NCBI RefSeq assembly: GCF_016865255.1
Contig: NZ_CP033381.1
Coordinates: forward strand, 2,418,001 to 2,482,000
Source: Methylomonas sp. LW13
GTDB lineage: Bacteria; Pseudomonadota; Gammaproteobacteria; Methylococcales; Methylomonadaceae
DNA: 64,000 nucleotides
Direction: 5' to 3'
Shown here: positions 27,344-37,168 of the stretch, piece after piece
How the letters are laid out: the number at the start of each line of letters is the position of its first letter
Position numbering within the stretch: position 1 is the stretch's first letter
Translations under genes and position numbers: made by a program
Notes under the pieces: generated by a model
What the model was told of the DNA's origin: nothing
Databases searched by the model: none
The model's input: the letters and a program-made list of their open reading frames with translations, nothing else

Positions 27344-28977
27344 GTCGGTGTTCGTGTCAGGTTAAGCGCCAGCGCCCGCAGCTGCGGTTTCGCAATTTTG
27401 CCTGGCGCGGTAAGCGGTAAGCGGTCAATGAATTCGATTCGGTCGGGAATTTTATGTGCGGCCAGTCCGCAGTGATCGCGTAAGTGCAATTTCAGCCCTA
27501 GAGCGATTCGCGCCGGCGCTTCCTCCGAGTCCGGCTCGGCCAATTCGACGAAGGCGTAACTGCGTTCGCCCAGGCGTGCGTCCGGTATAGCCACCAGCGC
27601 CGCGTTGCGTACGCGCGGATGGCTGAGCAAATGCTGCTCCACTTCTGCGGCGGCAATCTTTTCGCCCGCACGGTTGATTTGATCTTTGCTCCGGCCCATC
27701 ACCTGTAAACTGCCATCGGCGCGGCGCCTGACCAAATCGCCGGTACGATAAAAACCGTCCACGGTAAATGCCTTGCGGTTATGCTCGTCGGCGCGCCAAT
27801 AGCCTCGAATGGTATAGGGACCGCGGGTCAGCAGATGGCCGGTCTCGCCGTCGGCCAGCACTCGGTCCTGGTCGTCGACTATGCGGATCTCGTCGCCGGG
27901 CGACATAGGCCGGCCCTGGGTTTCCAGAATGACATCGGGATCGTCGTCCAGCCGAGTGTAAGTGACCAAACCCTCGGCCATGCCAAATACCTGCTGCAGT
28001 GCGCAACCGAACACCGGTTTAATGCGGGCGGCGACTTCCGCTGCCAGACTGGCGCCGCCCACCTGGACCAGGCGCAGACTGCCAAGCGGCGGACGCAGAC
28101 TTGTAGCGCGCTCCAGCCACGCCAAAAGCAGCGACGGCACCAATGCTAAATGGCTGACCGCTTCGGCGGCGATCAGCATAAAAGCTGCGTCCGGCTCTGG
28201 TCGAGTCAACAACACGATGCGGCCACCGGAATATAAGGTGCCCAGCGTGCCGGGCGAACTTAACGGAAAGTTGTGTGCGACTGGCAAGGCCGCCAGATAC
28301 ACGGTAGCGGCGTCGAAACCGCAAATATCCACACTGGTCCTGACACTGTAAAGATAATCGTCGTGCGTGCGCGGAATCAGCTTGGGCGTTCCGGTACTGC
28401 CGCCGGAAAGTTGTAACAGCGCTACCGCTGCTGGGTCCTGGTCCGGCAGCGCCAACGGCTTCACATAAAGGCTTTGCAAAGGTACGAATTCCTCCGCCGC
28501 GCCGGCCACGATCACGTGGCGCAAACACGGTGCCAATGCCAGTGTTTCCCGCGCTAGCAAGCGGTAATCGTATCCGTCGTGGCGATCCGGTATCACGTAG
28601 GCGGCGGCTTCGGCCAGCTGGCAGAACGCGGCGATTTCGGCGCGACGATGCCCAGGCAGCGCCAGCACCGGGATCAGACCGAGGCGAAAACAGCCAAAAC
28701 ACACCGCAAAAAACTCGGCGATGTTGGGTAATTGCACCACTACACGTTCGCCGGTGCGCAAACCCAATTGCGCAAACCCGGTCGCCAACTGATCGGCCCG
28801 TTCGTCGAGCTCGCGGTACGACCAGCGCCGCGCGCCGCAGACCAATGCGATACGTTCACCGTAGCGCTGCGCCGATTCGCGTAACAAAGCGCCCAAGGTT
28901 TGGTTTTGCCACCAACCCTGTTCGCGATAGGACCTGACCAACTCGTCCGGCCACGGCGTGAAATCGGATGCCGTCAT
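27340..28977 (-). CDS. entE: 2,3-dihydroxybenzoate-AMP ligase
   Basis: A 545-residue adenylation enzyme. Core motif A3 reads S-G-G-S-T-G-T-P-K; the aryl-acid signature [10 protein letters not shown] (binding pocket of DhbE/EntE types), Y-R-T-G-D-L and the catalytic Lys in A-P-G-K-I-A are all present. It activates dihydroxybenzoate and loads it on the EntB carrier domain. Start 28977 overlaps the entC stop by four bases (ATGA); the in-frame extension further upstream lies inside entC and is not credible. Confidence 0.93.
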   Translation of the reverse strand: MTASDFTPWPDELVRSYREQGWWQNQTLGALLRESAQRYGERIALVCGARRWSYRELDERADQLATGFAQLGLRTGERVVVQLPNIAEFFAVCFGCFRLGLIPVLALPGHRRAEIAAFCQLAEAAAYVIPDRHDGYDYRLLARETLALAPCLRHVIVAGAAEEFVPLQSLYVKPLALPDQDPAAVALLQLSGGSTGTPKLIPRTHDDYLYSVRTSVDICGFDAATVYLAALPVAHNFPLSSPGTLGTLYSGGRIVLLTRPEPDAAFMLIAAEAVSHLALVPSLLLAWLERATSLRPPLGSLRLVQVGGASLAAEVAARIKPVFGCALQQVFGMAEGLVTYTRLDDDPDVILETQGRPMSPGDEIRIVDDQDRVLADGETGHLLTRGPYTIRGYWRADEHNRKAFTVDGFYRTGDLVRRRADGSLQVMGRSKDQINRAGEKIAAAEVEQHLLSHPRVRNAALVAIPDARLGERSYAFVELAEPDSEEAPARIALGLKLHLRDHCGLAAHKIPDRIEFIDRLPLTAPGKIAKPQLRALALNLTRTPT

Positions 28978-30197
28978 ACGCCATCCCCCTGCAGTGCGTC
29001 CAGCAAGGTGCGAAATTTGGCCGAGGTTTCGGCCACTTCCCGCCAAGGTTCGGAATCCGCGACGATGCCGGCGCCGGCGAATAGCTTGGCGCGATTGGCT
29101 TCGATTTCCGCGCAACGTATCGTCACTGCCCATTCACCGTCGCCGTTGGCGTCGCACCAGCCCACCAGGCCGGTGAACAGGCCGCGATCAAAGTCTTCCA
29201 ATTGCTCAATGGCTTGGCGAGCCAGATCGCGTGGTTCGCCGCATACGGCCGGTGTCGGGTGCAAGGCTAGGGCCAAGTCAAAGGAGCTGGGGGCATAGTG
29301 GCTTAATTCTCCGCAGATCCGAGTGGAAAGATGCCAGACGCGGGGCGTCGCAATCAACTCCGGAACCGGCGGCACCTCTAGGGTGCGGCAATAGGGCCGC
29401 AAGGTGTCCGCTACGGCAGCCACCACTAGCGCGTGTTCGTGGCGGTCCTTGGCAGAGTGCAACAAGCGGCGGGATCGCGCCAGATCCTCGCCAGGGTCGA
29501 TGCTGCGCGGTTCGGTACCGGCAATTGGATTGGCCAATACCTGTGTGCCTTTGCGCCGCAACAATAGTTCAGGACTGGCACCTATCAAGCGGCGGACACC
29601 TCCCGATACAGTGGGCAAATCGACGGCAAAGGTGTAACCGGCTGCATTGCGCGCCGCCAGATTGCGTAACACGCCGGCCTGATCGACATCGCTCTCGCCC
29701 ACCACTTCCAGCATTCGGGACAGCACGACTTTTTTTAAGGCCGATTGCCGTATCAAGTCCAACGCTTGTTGCACCTGTTGGGCATAGACCGCCGGTGTTG
29801 GCCGCTCTTGAGTTACAGAATTGCGTATGGTCGGTTTCGTCCTGGCTATTGCGTGGCGCGTGAGGCGGTCCGCCGTTGCCATTTGCTGGGGAATAAACAA
29901 TATCGGATCGGCTTCGGGAGCAAACGGCAGTGCGCCCACCGCAATAGCCGGCGTATCGTCTTTTTGCCTGACATCGGCGAACAAACGTTGCAGAGCGGCG
30001 GCTGTCGGCTCTCCGGGATGGCGGGTTAACCTAGCCCGGATGCCGCTACCAAGCAGGGTACGCTCGGGAGAGCCCAAGAAAAAACTGGAGCCGGCGCCAT
30101 AGCGATGCAGCAGCTCAATTGCCGTGGGCTGTTGGTCGCCCATCCGCTCGGTGGTGGCGGTGTTTACGGAAAATAACTGACTCGTGTCGGTATACAT
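28974..30197 (-). CDS. entC: isochorismate synthase
   Basis: A 407-residue chorismate-using enzyme of the EntC/DhbC/MenF family: L-K-K-V-V-L-S-R near residue 145, G-A-S-P-E-L-L-L, the G-T-E-P-R-S segment, [10 protein letters not shown] and C-terminal F-A-G-A-G-I-V. It makes isochorismate for the dihydroxybenzoate branch. It begins six bases after the TonB-dependent receptor stop, so receptor and biosynthesis are one transcript under the Fur-like site at 32.2 kb. Confidence 0.92.
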   Translation of the reverse strand: MYTDTSQLFSVNTATTERMGDQQPTAIELLHRYGAGSSFFLGSPERTLLGSGIRARLTRHPGEPTAAALQRLFADVRQKDDTPAIAVGALPFAPEADPILFIPQQMATADRLTRHAIARTKPTIRNSVTQERPTPAVYAQQVQQALDLIRQSALKKVVLSRMLEVVGESDVDQAGVLRNLAARNAAGYTFAVDLPTVSGGVRRLIGASPELLLRRKGTQVLANPIAGTEPRSIDPGEDLARSRRLLHSAKDRHEHALVVAAVADTLRPYCRTLEVPPVPELIATPRVWHLSTRICGELSHYAPSSFDLALALHPTPAVCGEPRDLARQAIEQLEDFDRGLFTGLVGWCDANGDGEWAVTIRCAEIEANRAKLFAGAGIVADSEPWREVAETSAKFRTLLDALQGDGV

Positions 30198-30203
30198 AGG
30201 GGT

Positions 30204-32177
30204 TCAGAACTCCAGTCTGGTTGAAACTAGTACGCTACGGCCGGGATTTTGCAGCGGCGTAATGAATCCGACTGCGGTACCGGCGGTGTAGCGATCGGTA
30301 TAGTCTTCATCGGTGAGATTGTTGACTTCGGCGCGCAGCGTCAGGCCGCGGTAAAAATTCGGCTGCCATTGGGCAAATACGTTGTAGGTGTGATAGCCGT
30401 TGAGATCGCGATTACCCGAATCCTGTGCGAAGCGGTACTTCAGGGCGATTTCCGAACTTACCCCGGTTTTTATCCCTAGTTCCGGCCACGCATAGGCGGC
30501 GTGCAGCTTGATGATTTCGCCGACGGGCGAGCCTAAGTAGAACGCCAGTGTGCCGAGTTGAGAATGATCGTAGCTGACTTCGGTATTGGTGTAATGCGCG
30601 CCGAAATCGGCATTTGCGCGTTGATAGCCCACGCCTAGATTCAAGCCTTCGGTTTTGACTGCCGGGCCGTTAACCCGGACGAAACTGTCGTCGCCCTCTT
30701 GATACGCCGGCGTATTTTGGATTCGGGTCGAAAACACTTCGCCCTCAAACTTGACGCTTGCCAAGCGGTAACTGAGCCCGGCCTTGGCGTTGGTGGAGCG
30801 TTGCGCCGCAAGATCGGCGGAATAAGCCGAATACGGCATGGTGTGGAAGAGTGCTGCTTCGGCCAGTTGGATGCCGCCGAAGACATAGGAATAACTGCCG
30901 TTCAGCGTCAAGTCCGGCAAGGGTGTGATGCCGATAGACACGTTGGGGCTGGCACCGGTATTGTCGAACAGTTTCCGGTCTACCGATTCGAATTCTTGAG
31001 AATCAAGACGGACGCCGCCGGAAAATTTAAGCCAGTCGGCGGGCTCACCGCGTAATTGCGCGAATCCGCCTAAATTTCGGGCTGTTTCGGTCATCGAAGC
31101 ATCGCGAAAGTTATCGGTTAGCGCCCGATCCTGATAAAAATCCATGCCGGCGCTGAGTTCGCCCAACGGCGTTTTAATGCGGTTCAACGCCGTCGCCCCG
31201 AAGCTTTCGATGGTGGAATCGAAATAGCCGGGACGAAATCCGCCGTTCGGATTCGGTCGGGAAAGCGACGTATCGTTATAGTAAAAGCGAACCTCCGGAT
31301 CGTAAAACTTGCTCGGCTGCCGGGTGCTGTACTTGAAGTTCGCGGTATTGCGGTTGAAGATATTTTCCGACAATAAGGTCTGACCACGCACTGCGGCGAA
31401 ATTGGCGCGGAACGGTCGAATTTCGTCGTCTGAAAGATGCTGAGCCGAGGCCTCGAAACGGTGTCCGCCCTCCGCGGTGTAGGCTAGTTTTCCTAAAGCG
31501 CTCAACAGGTTGGTGCCGGTGCCCTGGACTGGATCACCATTGCCGGCGTCGTAGTTGCCGCCTTCGGCGTGCGAGGCATAGCCCATGGCTTCGACATTGC
31601 GATACCGCCCGTAGGCAGCGCCGGATTTGGTAAAGGTGTCTAGGTTGCTGGCGAAGCCGCCGCTTAAAAACGCACCGTAATCCCGTCCGGGCTGCAACAT
31701 GTCATCGACGTCTTTGGTTTCATAGCGCAAAGAGCCACCTAGCGCGCCGGGGCCGGCGTCCGCCGCTGCTACGCCGGCATCCACGCTGACCGCTTTTAGC
31801 ACGCCGGGGTCGATCAGTAGGTTTGCGTTGTGATGCCATATATTGTTTACCTGCCGGGCACCGTCGATCTGTACGTTGAGATTGGTTTCCTCGATGCCGT
31901 TGACAAACACCTTTTGAGATGTCGCGGTAGGGCCGCCGACGCCGACCGAGATATTTTTTTCGAATACGTCCTTGATCGACGTCGAGGGTGTGTCTTCCAC
32001 CGTTTCGGTGTCTGTATCAGTTTTGACCGCTTTACCGGTCACGTTAATCGTGTCCATGACGACAGTCTTATCCGTGTCCGTTTCATTTGAGCCGGCCACC
32101 GAGTATTCGGTTGCCGCGAGTAAAAAGAAAGTTAAGGGGAGGGTAAGTTTCGAACCGACAGGGGAGCTGGTTTTCAT
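30204..32177 (-). CDS. TonB-dependent siderophore receptor
   Basis: A 657-residue outer-membrane receptor: signal peptide, a TonB-box-like V-M-D-T-I-N-V-T-G, a plug domain (V-F-V-N-G-I-E, V-Q-I-D-G-A, G-A-L-G-G-S) and a 22-strand barrel ending in the typical aromatic L-E-F. It probably takes up the iron-loaded siderophore made by this locus. It is the first gene of the minus-strand biosynthetic operon and diverges from the AraC regulator across 157 bases containing a Fur-like site. Confidence 0.88.
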   Translation of the reverse strand: MKTSSPVGSKLTLPLTFFLLAATEYSVAGSNETDTDKTVVMDTINVTGKAVKTDTDTETVEDTPSTSIKDVFEKNISVGVGGPTATSQKVFVNGIEETNLNVQIDGARQVNNIWHHNANLLIDPGVLKAVSVDAGVAAADAGPGALGGSLRYETKDVDDMLQPGRDYGAFLSGGFASNLDTFTKSGAAYGRYRNVEAMGYASHAEGGNYDAGNGDPVQGTGTNLLSALGKLAYTAEGGHRFEASAQHLSDDEIRPFRANFAAVRGQTLLSENIFNRNTANFKYSTRQPSKFYDPEVRFYYNDTSLSRPNPNGGFRPGYFDSTIESFGATALNRIKTPLGELSAGMDFYQDRALTDNFRDASMTETARNLGGFAQLRGEPADWLKFSGGVRLDSQEFESVDRKLFDNTGASPNVSIGITPLPDLTLNGSYSYVFGGIQLAEAALFHTMPYSAYSADLAAQRSTNAKAGLSYRLASVKFEGEVFSTRIQNTPAYQEGDDSFVRVNGPAVKTEGLNLGVGYQRANADFGAHYTNTEVSYDHSQLGTLAFYLGSPVGEIIKLHAAYAWPELGIKTGVSSEIALKYRFAQDSGNRDLNGYHTYNVFAQWQPNFYRGLTLRAEVNNLTDEDYTDRYTAGTAVGFITPLQNPGRSVLVSTRLEF

Positions 32178-32192
32178 GATTGGTCTTCAAAT

Positions 32193-32211
32193 AAGAATGA
32201 TTTACATTAAC
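32193..32211. promoter_or_regulatory. candidate Fur box
   Basis: AAGAATGATTTACATTAAC matches the 19-base Fur consensus GATAATGATAATCATTATC at 13 positions, including the core ATGAT...CAT. It lies just upstream of the receptor start and within the divergent receptor/AraC region, the expected place for iron repression of both sides. Confidence 0.55.
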
Positions 32212-32334
32212 ATTAGTGGCTGCTATTATCCGACTCAAAGCAAATACGTGCGTTTGCGGGGGAACCGAATTCCTTTGCGGGCCGCGCAGATGACGGCTTG
32301 GAACATCATTTATGAATCACTCGGGCAAAATCCT

Positions 32335-33315
32335 ATGAATCGGCTATCAACTATCACCTCATCCAAGATCGATTGCTCGGCCCTGTCGCGACCGGGTCTA
32401 AGCACCCCTGGAGGTGCGGCTGTATCCTTGGCTCCCAGTGGCTCCCCGATAGTCAGTGGTCGGCTGCGGGAGTTTCAGCTGCAGCCCGATTTGTCGCTGT
32501 ACGCGTCAGATGTGCGGGACGAACTCGATATGGAAGTGACGGGAATGTTGCAGCCGGGGTTGTTGATCGTGTTGCCGCTGGCTGGCGAAGCGGATGTAAG
32601 CTACGGCGATCAACGTTTTCTGCTAGGCGCAGGCGGCGATCATCGCGGACTGGTCGTCGCTTTAAGTCGGCGCGAGTGCTTTTCCCGTCAGTTGCGGCGC
32701 GGCGCCCGGCGGAAGGTGGTGAGTTTGGCATTCGGTACCCGCTGGCTGGCCGAGCACGAACACGTACTATCCGCACACCCGGGGCTGAACCACTTGCGCG
32801 CTACCCATCTGGCGGCACAACAGTGGCGATTGTCTGCGCGCTTGCGGACTTTGGCGGCTAGCGTGTTCGAATTGTGCGCCTCCGGCACGCCGCTGATGAG
32901 CCTATGCTTGGAAAGTCGCTGCTTGGATATTGCCGCCGAGTCCTTGGGGGCGCTGACGGACGGCCGCCGGGAGCCGGAGTGCGTGCTTAGGCCGCGCGAA
33001 CGGCGGCGATTGGCGGAATTTTGCGCCTTTCTCGATAGCGGAGAGGGCGACGGCTGGTCGATGCAGGCCTTGGCCGAGCACATCGGCATGAGTCCCAGTA
33101 CCCTGCAGCGCTACTTTCGCCAATACACCGGCAGTAGTGTGTTCGCGTATCAGCGTCGCCGGCTGCTGGATCATGCGCGCCACGCATTGGAATGCGACGG
33201 TGTCTGCGTCAGCGAAGCGGCGCATTTGGCCGGTTACACCAACGCCGGCAACTTCGCAACGGCTTTCCGGCGCCAATTTGGCACTCCCCCTGGCAGCTTG
33301 CGCGCTCGTTGTTAA
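32335..33315 (+). CDS. AraC-family regulator, PchR-like
   Basis: A 326-residue regulator. The N-terminal part (to about 220) would sense the ligand. The C-terminal double helix-turn-helix has M-S-P-S-T-L-Q-R-Y-F-R-Q and A-G-Y-T-N-A-G-N-F-A-T-A-F-R-R-Q-F-G. PchR/YbtA-type proteins bind the ferric siderophore in the cytoplasm and activate receptor and synthesis genes. Met 32335 is the best start: the frame extends upstream through receptor DNA with no ribosome site. It is divergent from the receptor and leads the transport operon side. Confidence 0.85.
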   Translation: MNRLSTITSSKIDCSALSRPGLSTPGGAAVSLAPSGSPIVSGRLREFQLQPDLSLYASDVRDELDMEVTGMLQPGLLIVLPLAGEADVSYGDQRFLLGAGGDHRGLVVALSRRECFSRQLRRGARRKVVSLAFGTRWLAEHEHVLSAHPGLNHLRATHLAAQQWRLSARLRTLAASVFELCASGTPLMSLCLESRCLDIAAESLGALTDGRREPECVLRPRERRRLAEFCAFLDSGEGDGWSMQALAEHIGMSPSTLQRYFRQYTGSSVFAYQRRRLLDHARHALECDGVCVSEAAHLAGYTNAGNFATAFRRQFGTPPGSLRARC

Positions 33316-33433
33316 GCTATCTTTGCAAAAAATGCATGCTGTTTTGCCAGCCGTTCAATCCACGGCCCCGCGTCCCAGTTAGCCCGTGGCCGACCGTATA
33401 ATCCCACGTCAGCTTAACCACTCGATTTTTTGC

Positions 33434-34234
33434 ATGACGACCCTTAGTACGCATCGTAGCCGGTCTACCCGCATCCCTCAGCGCTTAACTGTACTGGAAA
33501 CACTCAGTTTGGGTCCGCGTTTACGCCGAATCCGTTTTTACGGCGAGGCCTTGCAAGACATCGCGCATGCGGGGCCAGGCGCGCATCTCAAATTGCTGCT
33601 ACCTGTTTCAGGCGCGAACTCGACCGGCGACGCGCAGTGGCCGGACGGCTTCCGGTCCGTAGCGCGTGCCTATAGCCTGCGCCGCGTCGATTTTGCCGAG
33701 AATTTGCTCGATGTCGATTTCGTGCTGCACGGCGACGACGGTCCCGGTTCGCGCTGGGCCATCCGTGCCGCAATCGGCGACATTATCGGTCTTGCGAGCG
33801 TGGGCGGTCCCCCGTTGTCGAGTGCCGCGGCCGATTTTCATTTGTTGGCCGGCGATTTAACCGCCCTGCCGGCTATCGCGGCGGTACTGGAAGCCCTACC
33901 GGCCACTGCAAGCGGAGCGGCCTTGATCGAAGTGACTGACGCGGCGGATCAACTGGTGTTGCAGCATCCGCCGGGCGTGCAGTTGCAGTGGCTGTATTCG
34001 CACGCTCCGAGCCCACTGACGGGCGCCGTCCGCCAAATCCGTTGGCCGGTGGAGGCACGGGTATTCGCGACGATAGCCGGCGAGAGTGCATCTGTGCTCG
34101 CCATTCGCCACTACCTGCTGCGCGAACGAGGTTTGCCCCCCGCGTCCCTGTACGCAGTGCCCTATTGGTGTCGGGGGTGGAGTGAAGAGGATTACCACGA
34201 CGAGCGGCACCGCTGCATGGATGGGAATACATGA
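33434..34234 (+). CDS. siderophore-interacting FAD reductase (SIP family)
   Basis: A 266-residue cytosolic flavoprotein of the ViuB/YqjH type, which releases iron by reducing ferric siderophore. Motifs seen: R-A-Y-S-L-R-R (FAD phosphate binding), G-D-L-T-A-L-P-A-I, and the C-terminal P-Y-W-C-R-G-W-S-E-E. ATG 34231 of the binding-protein gene overlaps its stop by four bases. I prefer ATG 33434 over a GTG at 33386 because family members begin shortly before the beta-barrel; neither has a good ribosome site. Confidence 0.85.
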   Translation: MTTLSTHRSRSTRIPQRLTVLETLSLGPRLRRIRFYGEALQDIAHAGPGAHLKLLLPVSGANSTGDAQWPDGFRSVARAYSLRRVDFAENLLDVDFVLHGDDGPGSRWAIRAAIGDIIGLASVGGPPLSSAAADFHLLAGDLTALPAIAAVLEALPATASGAALIEVTDAADQLVLQHPPGVQLQWLYSHAPSPLTGAVRQIRWPVEARVFATIAGESASVLAIRHYLLRERGLPPASLYAVPYWCRGWSEEDYHDERHRCMDGNT

Positions 34235-35169
34235 AAAGACCTATGTTCAGGGCAAGGATTTTGCTGATATTACTATTAGCAGCATGCGATGGCCCGCCGC
34301 CTGCTGTGCCGGAACAGGGGGCTCGTGAGTTAATCGATGCCATCGGCCGACCGGTAAGCGTGCCACAAGCGGCGCAACGTGTGGTGGCATTGAGCGAGTT
34401 GGATTTGGACGCCGCGCTGGCGCTTGGTCTGCGGCCCGTCGGTGCCAGCAACGGTCGCGGCAGCCAGCACCCGCCGCGCTATTTGGGGGGACGGGTGAAT
34501 GGGATAGACAGCGTAGGCGATTTCGCCCAGCCGTCTTTGGACCGCATCGTCGCGCTACGCCCGGATTTAATCTTGGCCGGCGGTCAGAGCGATCCCGCAT
34601 TCCTGGAGCAACTACGCGCGATTGCGCCGACCGTAGTCAGCTTTTATCCTGGTGAACACTGGCAAGACAGCGTGAGGCGTATTGCGGATGCGGTGGGTCG
34701 GCAGCAGGCCGGCTCGCAAGTACTCGAAGAGTATCGTACGCTGGCTGCCCGCCTGCGAGAGCAGCTGAAAGCGCACTGGGGTGAATCGGTGAGCATTGTT
34801 CGGCTTACGCCTAACGGACCCATGTATATGCTGGGCGATGCGTTTGCCGGGCGGGTTCTGACAGATTTGGGTTTGACTCGGCCTCCTGCCCAACGTCAAC
34901 CCGGTGCCGGACATGGAGCGCCGTTAAGCCGGGAAGTGTTGGCCGACATCGACGGCGATTGGTTGTTCATAGGTAATTTTGCACCCGATCCGCACGGCGT
35001 CGCCGCCTTGCGAGACGAACCGGCTTTTGCGGAATTGCGGGCAGCGCGGCTGCATCGAGTGCGCGAAGTGGATGCGGCTTTATGGACTGTTATCGGTGGT
35101 CCGCTGGCTGCCAAAACGCTCCTTGAAGATGTGGTATCGGCATTTGACGGGGTGGAGAGCGGATCGTGA
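34231..35169 (+). CDS. ferric-siderophore binding lipoprotein (FepB/BtuF type)
   Basis: A 312-residue periplasmic binding protein. Lipobox L-L-A-A-C near residue 19 anchors it to a membrane. The body is two lobes joined by a helix, with R-V-V-A-L-S-E-L, L-R-P-D-L-I-L-A-G and a C-terminal W-T-V-I-G-G-P. It hands ferric siderophore to the permease pair encoded next. Four-base overlaps on both sides (ATGA upstream; GTGA downstream). Confidence 0.85.
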   Translation: MKRPMFRARILLILLLAACDGPPPAVPEQGARELIDAIGRPVSVPQAAQRVVALSELDLDAALALGLRPVGASNGRGSQHPPRYLGGRVNGIDSVGDFAQPSLDRIVALRPDLILAGGQSDPAFLEQLRAIAPTVVSFYPGEHWQDSVRRIADAVGRQQAGSQVLEEYRTLAARLREQLKAHWGESVSIVRLTPNGPMYMLGDAFAGRVLTDLGLTRPPAQRQPGAGHGAPLSREVLADIDGDWLFIGNFAPDPHGVAALRDEPAFAELRAARLHRVREVDAALWTVIGGPLAAKTLLEDVVSAFDGVESGS

Positions 35170-36188
35170 AGGCGCCTAAATCCGCTCTTTTAGGTGTTCT
35201 GTTGCCACTTTCCGTGCTGTTGTTGGCCTTCGCGTCGTTAAGCTTTGGCGCAGGTGGTGTCGGCTGGCAAGACAGTCTGCATTGGCTGCTAGGGGCGTCC
35301 GGCGATGCCCATGTCGATCTGGTACTGGGCGAATTGCGGCTGCCCCGCCTACTTAAGGCCTTGGCCCTGGGTGCGGCATTGGGCGCAGCCGGGGTTTTGT
35401 TGCAGACCGTCACGCGCAATCCACTCGCTGAAACCGGGTTGTTGGGTGTCAACAGTGGCGCCGCACTTGGGGTGGCACTCGGTATCGCTTGGTTTGCCGG
35501 GCAAAGTCCTGGTGCGCAGATCGGCTGGGCACTGGGTGGGGCAAGCTTGGGCAGTCTTTTGGTCTTGCTGTTGGCGCGTGCCGGCGGCGGCCAGTCATCG
35601 CCTTTACGGCTCGTGTTGGCCGGATTGGCGCTCACCGCCACCTGCCATAGTCTGACGGCGTGGCTGGCCTTGGTCAGCACCGCCAATCTAGATCGTTATC
35701 GGTTTTGGTTGCTGGGTTCCTTAGCCCATCCGCATGCCGGCTTACTTTGGCCCGGCTTGGTGCTGATAGGCGTCGGTCTGACTGCGGCCATGGCGCTGGT
35801 GCGCCCGTTATCGGCGCTGGCCTTGGGCGATGATCTGGCGCGCGCGCTTGGGCAGAGACCCGCTCCGGCTAGGGTGGGGGCGGTTGCGGTCGTGGCACTG
35901 TTGACCGGCACCAGCGTAGCACTCGCTGGCCCTATTCCGTTTTTGGGATTAATCGCTCCGTATTGCGCCAGGACGCTGGCCGGAGTGACGATCGCCTCCC
36001 AACTTCCCTATTCTATTTTGCTGGGGTCCGCGCTGATGCTGTCGGCTGATTTAAGCTCGCGCTTGTTGCTTGCCCCGTTCGAAGCGCCAGTTAGCGCCGT
36101 ATTGGCCGGCATCGGCGCGCCCTTACTGATCTGGATGGTAAATCGCGACGCCACACTGGCTTTAATGCCGGCAGGAAGTGAGCGATGA
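35166..36188 (+). CDS. siderophore ABC permease (FecCD family), FepD-like
   Basis: A 340-residue permease with about ten helices. Family motifs R-L-P-R-L-L-K-A-L, G-A-A-L-G-A-A-G-V-L-L-Q and N-P-L-A-E-T-G-L-L-G-V-N-S-G-A are near the N-terminus, and G-P-I-P-F-L-G-L-I-A-P near residue 255. The start is GTG, overlapping the previous stop by four bases. It pairs with the next gene product as a heterodimer, as FepD/FepG do. Confidence 0.88.
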   Translation: MKAPKSALLGVLLPLSVLLLAFASLSFGAGGVGWQDSLHWLLGASGDAHVDLVLGELRLPRLLKALALGAALGAAGVLLQTVTRNPLAETGLLGVNSGAALGVALGIAWFAGQSPGAQIGWALGGASLGSLLVLLLARAGGGQSSPLRLVLAGLALTATCHSLTAWLALVSTANLDRYRFWLLGSLAHPHAGLLWPGLVLIGVGLTAAMALVRPLSALALGDDLARALGQRPAPARVGAVAVVALLTGTSVALAGPIPFLGLIAPYCARTLAGVTIASQLPYSILLGSALMLSADLSSRLLLAPFEAPVSAVLAGIGAPLLIWMVNRDATLALMPAGSER

Positions 36189-37168
36189 CCAAGGCTGCTC
36201 GCCGCCTAGCGCCCATACCGCTATTGCTGGTGCTGGCGTATGCCGCGCTGGTTGCCGGCACGCCACGCTTGTCGGCATCGCAAGTGTATGCCGGCTTGTT
36301 TGGCCCTGGGTCCGACTGGCTGTCCACGCTGGTGACGCAATTTCGCTTGCCGCGTTTATGTGCGGCACTCGTGGTTGGCATCGGGCTCGGCGCCGCCGGC
36401 GCCCTATTGCAAAACTTGACGCGCAATCGCTTGGCCAGTCCCGATGTTTTGGGAATCAACGATGGTGCGTTACTGGCGTTGGCCCTGAGTTTGATGCTAA
36501 ACCCGTCCGGTTTGTTGGGCCCGTGGTGGTGTGCGGTGGCGGGTGCGCTGATCACCGCTGTATTCACTTTGCTGGCCGCTGGCGGCGTGGGTACGCGCGG
36601 TTACCGGGTCCTCGTGGTCGGGCTGGGCATTGCCAGTTTACTGCGCGCCGGCTTTGACATTGCCTTGGCGACATTGTCCATCTTCCATGCCACCGGTCTG
36701 TATGCGTTTAGTGTCGGAAGTTTAGCCGGGCGCGCCTGGCCTGTGGTCAAGGTGGCTGCGGCGCTGCTCGGCATCTTGCTGACTGCCTGTTGGGTCATCT
36801 CCCGCGCTTTGGTGCTGTTATGTCTGCACGACGACAGTATTCGCGGTTTGGGGGTCAATTTAGGTCAGCTGCGCTTTACCGTGCTGATGCTGGCCGCTGC
36901 GCTGGCGGGCGTCGCGGTGGGCGTCGGCGGGCCGATTGGTTTCGTCGCGCTCGCCGCGCCGATCCTGGCACAGCGATTGTCGCCGGACGGCGGCATACCG
37001 GTATGGTGTTCCGCCAGTATCGGCGCGGTACTGGTCACGGGTGCAGACTTGCTCGGGCGCATAGCGGCCGCGCCGGTCGAAGTGCCCGTCGGCGTCGTAT
37101 CCGGTTTTTTGGGTGGTCCTTTTTTATTGTGGTTGCTGATGCGGCCAAAAGCTTACGGAGCCGGGTAA
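36185..37168 (+). CDS. siderophore ABC permease (FecCD family), FepG-like
   Basis: A 327-residue permease with the same fold as its neighbour: R-L-P-R-L-C-A-A-L, G-A-A-G-A-L-L-Q, N-R-L-A-S-P-D-V-L-G, and G-P-I-G-F-V-A-L-A-A-P near residue 245. It overlaps the FepD-like gene by four bases, and its TAA shares one base with the ATG of the fused ATPase gene. Confidence 0.88.
   Translation: MTKAARRLAPIPLLLVLAYAALVAGTPRLSASQVYAGLFGPGSDWLSTLVTQFRLPRLCAALVVGIGLGAAGALLQNLTRNRLASPDVLGINDGALLALALSLMLNPSGLLGPWWCAVAGALITAVFTLLAAGGVGTRGYRVLVVGLGIASLLRAGFDIALATLSIFHATGLYAFSVGSLAGRAWPVVKVAAALLGILLTACWVISRALVLLCLHDDSIRGLGVNLGQLRFTVLMLAAALAGVAVGVGGPIGFVALAAPILAQRLSPDGGIPVWCSASIGAVLVTGADLLGRIAAAPVEVPVGVVSGFLGGPFLLWLLMRPKAYGAG

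Noticed and set aside
32373-32861. 162-codon plus-strand frame inside the AraC gene
   Set aside because: A shadow frame of the AraC regulator with Arg/Gly-rich translation; the AraC frame carries the real motifs.
36790-37167. N-terminal extension of the ATPase-MFS fusion
   Set aside because: The frame is open further upstream, but it lies within the FepG-like gene in another frame; ACGGAG and the TAATG junction fix the start at 37168.
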